A stretch of 6,714 nucleotides of DNA from Candidatus Ventricola intestinavium (GTDB lineage: Bacteria; Bacillota; Clostridia; Christensenellales; Aristaeellaceae), in NCBI GenBank assembly GCA_018715105.1, contig DVMG01000237.1, positions 1 to 6,714 on the forward strand, given 5' to 3'. Each line of letters opens with the position of its first letter. Positions within the stretch are counted from its first letter, which is position 1. Below are positions 1 to 5,435 of this stretch, piece after piece. The notes under the pieces were generated by a model, which was given only the letters and a program-made list of their open reading frames with translations, made no database searches and had not been told where the DNA came from. A program made the translations under genes and the position numbers.

Positions 1-824
1 CGCTTTTCATCTTTGTGATGGGAATGGGCGTGAGCGGCGCAGCGGTTGCCACGGTCATCTCGCAGGCGTTTTCATGCCTGTGGGTGGTGTTTGCCCTGTG
101 CGGCAGCCGATCCAAAATCCGCCTGCTGCGCAGGAACCTGCGCTTTAACCGCTCCATTTTCCTGCGCACGACAGCGCTGGGCGTGTCCCCCTTTACCATG
201 GCCTTTACAGAGAGCGCGATCCAGGTGGTGCTCAACCGCGGCATGATGACCTATGGCGGCGACCTGTATGTGGGCACGATGACGGTCATCACCAGCGTCG
301 TGCAGCTGTTTTCCACCCCGCTTTCCGGTTACACAAACGGTGTGCAGCCGCTGATGAGCTTTAACTATGGCGCGGGCAACGTGCAGCGTGTGCGCCGCAC
401 GTTCAGGCTTCTGCTTCTTTCGACGGTTTGCATCACGATGACCTACTGCGCGCTGATTGAGCTCTTCCCCCGCGTGTTCATTACGCTGTTCGCCCGGGAT
501 GAGGCGCTCATCGAGCTGACCGTGCGCGGCCTGCGCATTTATGCGGCCGGCCTGGGTGTCTTTGGCCTGCAAAACGCCATTCAAAGCATGTTCGTGGGCC
601 TTGGGCAGGCGAAGATCTCCCTGTTTATTGCCGTGCTGCGCAAGATCATCCTGCTCATTCCGCTGGCCCTGATCCTGCCTCTGTTTTGGGGCGTCACAGG
701 GGTGTATGTGGCCGAGCCCATCGCCGATGTGCTCTCCGCCACAATGGCAACCTGCCTGATGCTCTATCACTTCAACCGGATTCTCGACCATCGTGAGGCC
801 GAGCTGAGGCACATTCAGCCATGA
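1..824 (+). CDS. MATE family efflux transporter, C-terminal part (5' partial)
   Basis: This is the C-terminal part, about 273 visible residues, of a multidrug and toxin extrusion (MATE) transporter, an inner-membrane antiporter that exports cationic drugs or metabolites using a Na+ or H+ gradient. The frame is open to the left edge: codons from position 3 read Leu-Phe-Ile-Phe before the GTG at 15. That GTG is therefore internal and the true start is upstream. A full MATE protein is about 450 residues with 12 membrane helices; roughly the second half is here, with several hydrophobic segments (around 3-95, 400-490, 525-605, 620-690 and 705-770). The family-typical stretch GVQPLMSFNYGAGN, followed by a basic RVRR segment, lies near 340-395 and resembles MepA-type members. 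The stop overlaps the next start as ATGA, so the two genes are probably translationally coupled. The family is secure; the substrate cannot be told. Confidence 0.93.
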   Translation, partial: LFIFVMGMGVSGAAVATVISQAFSCLWVVFALCGSRSKIRLLRRNLRFNRSIFLRTTALGVSPFTMAFTESAIQVVLNRGMMTYGGDLYVGTMTVITSVVQLFSTPLSGYTNGVQPLMSFNYGAGNVQRVRRTFRLLLLSTVCITMTYCALIELFPRVFITLFARDEALIELTVRGLRIYAAGLGVFGLQNAIQSMFVGLGQAKISLFIAVLRKIILLIPLALILPLFWGVTGVYVAEPIADVLSATMATCLMLYHFNRILDHREAELRHIQP

Positions 825-2071
825 ATGCGGGAAATTTTTCGCAGGCGGACTGCATCATTCTCGGCGGCGGCGCATCCGGGCTGTGCGCAGCGGCTGAGCT
901 TGGCCGGCAGGGCATGCGGGTCCTTCTGCTTGAGCGGGGCGCGCGGGTGGGCAAAAAGCTTCTGGCCACAGGCAACGGGCGGTGCAACCTTTCCAACACC
1001 CGGATGGAGGCCTCTTTCTACAGGGAGAGCGCGGATTTTGTCCGCCGCGTATACGAGCAGACGCCCCCGGATGCGGTCATGGCTTTCTTTTCCTCCCTGG
1101 GGCTGATGACCGTGGCGGAAGAGGGCCGCCTTTATCCGCGCACGCTGGCCGCTTCTTCGGTGCTTGACGTGCTGCGCCGGGGATGCGCGGCCGTTTCCCT
1201 GATCACCGGCTGTGATGTCACCGGCCTTTCCCCCAGCCGGCGCGGCGGCTGGTTGGTGCAGACCAAGGAGGGCCCCGGCTTCTGCGCGCCGCGCGTGCTC
1301 ATGGCCATGGGAGGCTGCGCTGCGCCCGGCATGGGCACGGACGGCGCAGGCGCGCGTCTGCTTGAGCGGCTTGGGCACCGCATCACGCCGCTCTATCCAG
1401 CGCTTGTGCAGCTGCGCTGCGATCATCCGGCGCTGCGCAGCCTGAAGGGCATCCGCGTGCGGGCCGCGCTCACCCTGCTCATCGGCGGCGCGGCCGCCGC
1501 TCGGGAACAGGGTGAATTGCTGTTCACGGATTACGGCGTTTCCGGCGTGTGCGTGTTTCAGTTATCCCGGTATGTCTCTCCAGCGCTCTCTCAGGGGCGC
1601 GAGGTGCGCCTGCTCGTCAACCTGCTTGCGGAAATTCGCGATGTGGAGGGATGGCTTTCCTCCCGGATGGAGGCTTTTTCCTCCGAGACAGCATTGGCAC
1701 TTTTTACCGGCGTGTTTCCCCGTCTGCTCTCGCAGGCGCTTCTGAGGCAGGCGGACATTGCGGCGGATGCACCCGTAAGTAGCCTTTCCCGGGCTCAGCG
1801 GCAGGCGCTTGGTCTGGCCATCCGCGCATTTCCCCTTCCCGTGATCGGCACGCAGGGCTTTGCGCATGCCCAGGTCACGCGCGGGGGCGTGGCTGTCGAA
1901 GAGACGGATCCCCGCACGATGGCTTCCCGCCTGTATGATGGCCTGTATCTCGCCGGAGAAGTGCTCGATGTGGACGGACCCTGCGGCGGATACAATCTTC
2001 ACTTTGCTTTTGCCAGCGCGTTGACAGCGGCCCGCGCGATTTCTTCTTCGCGGGCTTCAAGCGGATCCTAA
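821..2071 (+). CDS. BaiN/HI0933-like NAD(P)/FAD-dependent oxidoreductase
   Basis: A 416-residue cytosolic flavoprotein of the HI0933/YhiN family, which databases name BaiN/RdsA-like or 'aminoacetone oxidase family'. Visible motifs are the Rossmann FAD dinucleotide loop GGGASG (residues 15-20), the acidic ribose-binding ERG after the second strand (38-40), the signature GKKLLATGNGRCNLSN (44-59), GELLFTDYGVSG (231-242), TRGGVAVEE (353-361) and the C-terminal FAD-closing segment AGEVLDVDGPCGGYN (378-392). The length is normal for the family. The start ATG at 821 overlaps the upstream stop, places the FAD motif 14 residues in as expected, and has a GAGG at 806-809 with a rather long spacer, consistent with coupling to the MATE gene. 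The true substrate of most members is unknown. The bile-acid role suggested for BaiN in Clostridium scindens should not be transferred to this protein from sequence alone. Confidence 0.93.
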   Translation: MNAGNFSQADCIILGGGASGLCAAAELGRQGMRVLLLERGARVGKKLLATGNGRCNLSNTRMEASFYRESADFVRRVYEQTPPDAVMAFFSSLGLMTVAEEGRLYPRTLAASSVLDVLRRGCAAVSLITGCDVTGLSPSRRGGWLVQTKEGPGFCAPRVLMAMGGCAAPGMGTDGAGARLLERLGHRITPLYPALVQLRCDHPALRSLKGIRVRAALTLLIGGAAAAREQGELLFTDYGVSGVCVFQLSRYVSPALSQGREVRLLVNLLAEIRDVEGWLSSRMEAFSSETALALFTGVFPRLLSQALLRQADIAADAPVSSLSRAQRQALGLAIRAFPLPVIGTQGFAHAQVTRGGVAVEETDPRTMASRLYDGLYLAGEVLDVDGPCGGYNLHFAFASALTAARAISSSRASSGS

Positions 2072-2078
2072 AGGTTTT

Positions 2079-2084
2079 GAGAGG
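2079..2084 (+). promoter_or_regulatory. Ribosome binding site of the COG2509-type gene
   Basis: GAGAGG sits 5 bases before the ATG at 2090, inside the 18-base gap after the TAA of the preceding gene. It supports that ATG as the start and indicates independent re-initiation within one mRNA. Confidence 0.75.
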
Positions 2085-2089
2085 TTTTC

Positions 2090-3706
2090 ATGCTGCGTCT
2101 TTTGAACATCAAGCTCCCGCTTTCCTTCTCGCAAAAATCCCTGCTTCAGGCTGCGGCCGCGGCGCTTCAGATTCCGCAGGGGCAGATCGCCCGCTGTGTC
2201 CTGGCCCGAAAGAGCGTGGACGCGCGCAAAAAGAGCGACATCTGCTTGATCTGTGCGCTGGATGTCACCCTGAAGAATCCGCAGGATGAGCCGCGCATCG
2301 CCGCGCGGATCGCTCCCGCGTCAGGCGGCATGCTCTCCCCCGACGCTGCGCCCCCTTTGCCCCGGCTCCCGCATGCACCGCAGGACCGTCCCGTCGTCGT
2401 GGGGTTTGGCCCTGCGGGCCTGTTTGCCGCGCTCACGCTGGCGGAAGCGGGGGCCCGTCCCCTCGTGCTTGAGCGGGGCCAGGATGTCCGCACCCGCACG
2501 CGCGATGTGCAGGCCTACTGGGAACACGGCGCTTCCGCCTTTTCTCCCGCGTCCAACGTGCAGTTTGGCGAAGGGGGCGCGGGCACATTTTCAGACGGCA
2601 AGCTCAACACCGGCACCAAGGATCCGCGCGCGTCCCATGTGCTGCGCACGTTTGTGCGTTTCGGCGCTCCAAAGGAAATCCTGATCGATGCCAAGCCGCA
2701 CATCGGCACGGACCGGCTCGCGGATGTGGTTCGCGCCATGCGGCTTCGTATCCTTGAGCTGGGCGGCGATGTGCGGTTCGGCGCACGCATGACGCGGCTT
2801 GTAAAAAGCGGAAACCGCATCGGCGCAGTGCGCTGGGAGGATTCTGCGCACCGCGAATATGAAGTGCCCGCGCGGCATGTTCTGCTCGCGATCGGGCACA
2901 GTGCGCGCGATACCTTCACCATGCTTCATGAGCAGGGTTTTACGCTGATTCAAAAACCCTTTTCCATCGGCGCACGCATCGAGCATCCGCAGGCGCTCAT
3001 CGATCGGGCGCAGTATGGCGCGGCGGCTGGCCATCCCGCGCTCGGCGCGGCGGATTATAAGCTCTCTTTGCACCTGAAAGACGGACGCGGCGTGTACACA
3101 TTCTGCATGTGTCCGGGCGGTGTGGTGGTCGCTGCGGCGAGCGAGCCCGATACTGTTGTCACAAACGGCATGAGCGTCTATGCCCGCGACGGCAAAAATG
3201 CCAACAGCGCGCTGCTCGTGGGCATTGGGCCGCAGGACTTTGGCAGCAGCCATCCCCTGGCCGGCATGTTCCTTCAGCGTGAGATCGAGCGGCGCGCATT
3301 TGAGCTGGGCGGGCGCACAGGGCATGCTCCCTGCCAGCGGGTTGAGGATCTTCTCCTCGGCCGGCCGAGCACGCACATCGGTTCCGTAACCCCCAGCTAT
3401 CAGCCCGGTGTGGTGCCCGGCGATCTGGCTCAACTGCTTCCCCCGGCGGTTCTCTCCGCGATGCGGGAGGCAATTCCCCTGTTTGGCCGCCGGCTGCACG
3501 GCTTTGATTTTCCGGACGCGATTCTCACCGGTCCGGAAACGCGCTCTTCATCGCCGGTGCGCATTCTCCGCGGCGAATCGCTCGAAAGCATCGACGCCTC
3601 CGGGCTCTTTCCCTGCGGGGAAGGAGCAGGGTATGCGGGCGGCATCATGTCCGCCGCGGTGGATGGGATCCGCTGTGCGGAAGCCATCCTCTCTCAGCTT
3701 GTCTGA
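2090..3706 (+). CDS. COG2509-type FAD-dependent dehydrogenase (uncharacterised)
   Basis: A 538-residue cytosolic flavoprotein resembling the COG2509 'uncharacterized FAD-dependent dehydrogenase' family, at normal length. It opens with a small domain (about 1-65) containing KSVDARKK (41-48), a conserved feature as I recall the family. A Pro/Ala-rich linker (about 68-100) follows, then the FAD Rossmann loop GFGPAG (105-110) with ERG at 128-130. Next come FGEGGAGTFSDGKLNT (159-174), FCMCPGG (338-344) with two close cysteines, the segment NGMSVYARDGKNANSA, a TRSSSPVRI stretch and the C-terminal FAD-contacting GEGAGYAGGIMSAAVDG (510-526). The reaction is unknown; members are presumed to be NAD(P)H-linked or substrate-oxidising flavoenzymes. 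It is the last gene of the MATE-flavoprotein-flavoprotein unit, and its last 13 bases overlap the end of the opposite-strand gene. The family call is firm; the function is open. Confidence 0.92.
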   Translation: MLRLLNIKLPLSFSQKSLLQAAAAALQIPQGQIARCVLARKSVDARKKSDICLICALDVTLKNPQDEPRIAARIAPASGGMLSPDAAPPLPRLPHAPQDRPVVVGFGPAGLFAALTLAEAGARPLVLERGQDVRTRTRDVQAYWEHGASAFSPASNVQFGEGGAGTFSDGKLNTGTKDPRASHVLRTFVRFGAPKEILIDAKPHIGTDRLADVVRAMRLRILELGGDVRFGARMTRLVKSGNRIGAVRWEDSAHREYEVPARHVLLAIGHSARDTFTMLHEQGFTLIQKPFSIGARIEHPQALIDRAQYGAAAGHPALGAADYKLSLHLKDGRGVYTFCMCPGGVVVAAASEPDTVVTNGMSVYARDGKNANSALLVGIGPQDFGSSHPLAGMFLQREIERRAFELGGRTGHAPCQRVEDLLLGRPSTHIGSVTPSYQPGVVPGDLAQLLPPAVLSAMREAIPLFGRRLHGFDFPDAILTGPETRSSSPVRILRGESLESIDASGLFPCGEGAGYAGGIMSAAVDGIRCAEAILSQLV

Positions 3707-4476
3707 GGCGCGCTTCCCAGCAGGGCCATCCTCAGCTCCCGGCAGAGCGTGCACATGGTCACAGCGGCATAGCGGCGGGCCGTGTCCGCGTCCACCTGCC
3801 GGGCGGTGTTTTCCATCAGCGCGCACCAGTTGGTCATGCTCTGCGCCAGCTGCGTATAGAGCATGTTCTCCGGATGTGCGCCGCCGGCTTTCCGGGCTGC
3901 CTCCCGAACCCTTTTGACCACGTCGGCAAGCGGTGCCTCCTGTTCGCTCTGAAGCAGCAAAGCGAACATATCATCCGGCATGCGCAGAAGGGCAAGCGCC
4001 TCTTCGACCTCGTTTTCTCCTGCGGAAAGGCGCAGCGTGACCTCCTCCATCGAATCCGTGATGGCATAGGCCTCCTGTCCGTCCGGCGCCTGTGCATCCA
4101 GCGTTTCCCGCGACAAGCTGACCGCGCAGATGAGGCGCATTTTTTCCCGCTGCCAGATCATGCAGGGAATCCCTTCGGCATACAGCCGCTGCCTTTCACT
4201 TTCCGCGCTTTCCCCGCTGTCGTATACGCCCAGCTGAAGGGCGTACACCTCCATGGCCGGCAGAGTCAGTTCCGCCTGTTCTTCGCGCAGCCCCGCAAAA
4301 GCCTGGGCAGCCTGCAGGCCCTCCCTCGCGGCGCCGGCAATTCTTCGGCGCAGGCCCGGCACCAGCATCAGGCATGCCAATGCCGCCACGGCCATAAGCG
4401 CCCGCAGCAGCCGGCGGATGTGCCTGGCCCGCTCGCGCCTTTGTCTCGGGGAGACGTATCTTCGCCTTCTCGCCAT
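3694..4476 (-). CDS. Single-pass membrane protein with SPOR-like segment
   Basis: A 260-residue protein that I cannot assign to a named gene. The N-terminus is strongly basic (MARRRR, then further Arg-rich sequence to residue 25). One hydrophobic helix follows (about 24-41) and then RRR, so the N-terminus should be cytoplasmic and the rest outside the membrane. Residues about 77-120 (start VYALQLGVYDSGESAES, then a GIPCMIW strand and a MRLICAVS strand) have the beta-alpha-beta rhythm of SPOR peptidoglycan-binding domains, where a 'YalQlGvF' opening is common. Residues about 155-250 look helical and match nothing I know. The start is well supported: GGAGGGG (4482-4488) lies 5 bases before the ATG. 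The end overlaps the convergent flavoprotein gene by 13 bases. A role in division, sporulation or envelope remodelling is an inference from the SPOR resemblance only. Confidence 0.8.
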   Translation of the reverse strand: MARRRRYVSPRQRRERARHIRRLLRALMAVAALACLMLVPGLRRRIAGAAREGLQAAQAFAGLREEQAELTLPAMEVYALQLGVYDSGESAESERQRLYAEGIPCMIWQREKMRLICAVSLSRETLDAQAPDGQEAYAITDSMEEVTLRLSAGENEVEEALALLRMPDDMFALLLQSEQEAPLADVVKRVREAARKAGGAHPENMLYTQLAQSMTNWCALMENTARQVDADTARRYAAVTMCTLCRELRMALLGSAPQTS

Positions 4477-4481
4477 GCCAT

Positions 4482-4488
4482 CCCCTCC
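4482..4488 (-). promoter_or_regulatory. Ribosome binding site of the SPOR-like gene
   Basis: On the minus strand this reads GGAGGGG, 5 bases before the ATG whose complement is at 4474-4476. It is the main support for this gene being real, because plus-strand frames also stay open across the same region. Confidence 0.75.
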
Positions 4489-4562
4489 GTTTCGCCTTCG
4501 AGCCTATGTCCTCTGCGGCCCGATTATCCCTGGGTCCTTCCCCCTCGCCGCCATCCTATCAT

Positions 4563-4570
4563 GAGGTGAT
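4563..4570 (+). promoter_or_regulatory. Ribosome binding site of the DUF6062-type gene
   Basis: GAGGTGAT is a near-perfect anti-16S match, 5 bases before the ATG at 4576, and fixes that start. Confidence 0.8.
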
Positions 4571-4575
4571 TTCTG

Positions 4576-5337
4576 ATGAAATATACGCTTGATACCCTGC
4601 CCGTACTGGACGCTTATAAAACCGGATGCGAATGTCCTCTGTGCCGGCTGCGCATCTCCTGCGAGGATTCCTATGTGGACAGCATGCTTGGCGCGGCCTA
4701 TATGGAGCCGGAATGCCGGATCAGGACCAATGAGACCGGGTTCTGCACACGCCATTTTGAGCAGATGTATGCCCGGCGCAACCGCCTTGGCCTGGCCCTG
4801 ATGACGCATACGCACATGCAGGAAGTCCTTGCTTCTCTGGAAAAAATTCTTTCCGGTGAAGATGCCTCCCATTCCGGCTTTTTGGCCTCTCTGCGCGGCG
4901 GAAACAGGGGTTCTGAAGGCAAAGCGGAAAAAATCCGCGCACGGATCGCGGGCTGCGTCATCTGCGATCAGGTTCGCGGCGCCCTGGAGCGCTATGCCTA
5001 CACCATCGCCCAGCTGTATTTCTCAAACGCCGAATTCAAGGCCCTGTTTGAAGGGTCCAAGGGCGTGTGTCTGCCGCACATGGCGCTGCTGCTGGAGATG
5101 TCTCAAAAGACGCTTTCTGCCGCGCAGCACGCGCAGTTTTCAAAGGCACTGGCCGCTCTGGAGCTTGATAACCTTCGCCGCGTGGAAGGAGAGCTTGAAT
5201 GGTTTACGCTCAAGTTTGATTATCGCAACGCCGATAAGCCATGGGGAAACAGCCATGACGCGGTGGAGCGCGGGATCAACAAGCTCATGGGGGCCTGCGT
5301 GGGAGAGGAAGCACAGCTTCCGCCCCATAACGATTGA
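4576..5337 (+). CDS. DUF6062 family protein with duplicated CxxC/CxxH motifs
   Basis: A 253-residue soluble protein matching my recollection of the DUF6062 family of Bacillota, whose function is unknown. It has no signal peptide or membrane helix. Two cysteine/histidine blocks of similar design are visible. The first is C20-P-L-C23 with C57-T-R-H60; the second is C127-V-I-C130 with C165-L-P-H168. Spacing between the two halves of each block is 33 and 34 residues. A charged linker, about 95-120, separates the halves. The C-terminal region contains EWFTLKFDYRNADKPWG (about 206-222) and a DAVERGINKLMG helix, which I recall as conserved in the family. The paired C/H sites suggest zinc binding or redox chemistry, which is an inference. 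The gene has a strong RBS and is followed directly by an intrinsic terminator, so it is probably monocistronic. Confidence 0.88.
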   Translation: MKYTLDTLPVLDAYKTGCECPLCRLRISCEDSYVDSMLGAAYMEPECRIRTNETGFCTRHFEQMYARRNRLGLALMTHTHMQEVLASLEKILSGEDASHSGFLASLRGGNRGSEGKAEKIRARIAGCVICDQVRGALERYAYTIAQLYFSNAEFKALFEGSKGVCLPHMALLLEMSQKTLSAAQHAQFSKALAALELDNLRRVEGELEWFTLKFDYRNADKPWGNSHDAVERGINKLMGACVGEEAQLPPHND

Positions 5338-5349
5338 CAGGCCGATGCA

Positions 5350-5400
5350 AACCGCCGCCGAACCGGAAAAACTCCCGGCCGGCGGCGGTTGCTGTTTTTT
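5350..5400 (+). terminator. Rho-independent terminator after the DUF6062-type gene
   Basis: An 11-bp perfect stem (5350-5360 with 5380-5390, arms AACCGCCGCCG and CGGCGGCGGTT) continues, after a small internal loop, into a 4-bp CCGG helix around an 8-base A-rich loop. A GCTGTTTTTT tail runs to 5400. It lies 13 bases after the stop. Read in the other direction the stem is followed only by TTTGCATC, so it should work mainly on the plus strand. It may still slow transcripts coming from the convergent purF-like gene. Confidence 0.88.
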
Positions 5401-5435
5401 ATCTGTTTCATCTGCCCGACGGCCTGCGCGGCGGA

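Larger units (their letters stand above)
4477..4575. promoter_or_regulatory. Divergent intergenic region
   Basis: This 99-base gap separates the divergent SPOR-like gene and the DUF6062-type gene, so it must hold promoters for both unless they are read from elsewhere. Both Shine-Dalgarno sites are clear, but I find no convincing -35/-10 pair. A GATAAT on the minus strand (4523-4528) would leave a leader of about 40 bases but lacks a -35 match. No operator palindrome or riboswitch-like structure stands out. Confidence 0.45.

Noticed and set aside
15..17. GTG at position 15 as the MATE start codon
   Set aside because: In-frame codons before it (Leu-Phe-Ile-Phe) continue a typical MATE helix, and the protein would lack its entire N-terminal half.
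72..812. Minus-strand open frame of 246 codons opposite the MATE gene
   Set aside because: The translation is rich in His, Gln and Arg without domain character, while the plus strand encodes a clear membrane transporter.
815..1426. Minus-strand open frame of about 200 codons opposite the BaiN-like gene
   Set aside because: It is a shadow of the FAD-binding region on the plus strand; its composition is low in hydrophobic pattern and no motif is visible.
927..2479. Identical 14-base string TGCTTGAGCGGGGC at 927-940 and 2466-2479
   Set aside because: Both copies encode the Leu-Glu-Arg-Gly at the end of the second strand of the FAD fold in two flavoproteins, so this is shared protein motif and codon use, not a DNA repeat.
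2591..3499. Long minus-strand open frame of about 300 codons inside the COG2509-type gene
   Set aside because: It is antisense to a gene with clear conserved motifs, its translation matches no family I know, and long antisense frames are expected in GC-rich genes of this kind.
4523..4528. GATAAT on the minus strand as a -10 box for the SPOR-like gene
   Set aside because: It has no -35 match at 16-18 bases and no extended -10 TG, so it is too weak to list as a promoter.
4557..4562. TATCAT on the plus strand as a -10 box for the DUF6062-type gene
   Set aside because: Transcription would begin within or after the Shine-Dalgarno site at 4563-4570, so it cannot serve this gene.
3874..4569. Plus-strand open frame of 231 codons opposite the SPOR-like gene
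   Set aside because: It would read into the RBS of the DUF6062-type gene, has no good Shine-Dalgarno site that I can see and no recognisable motif. The minus-strand reading has a strong RBS, a sensible membrane helix and an SPOR-like segment.
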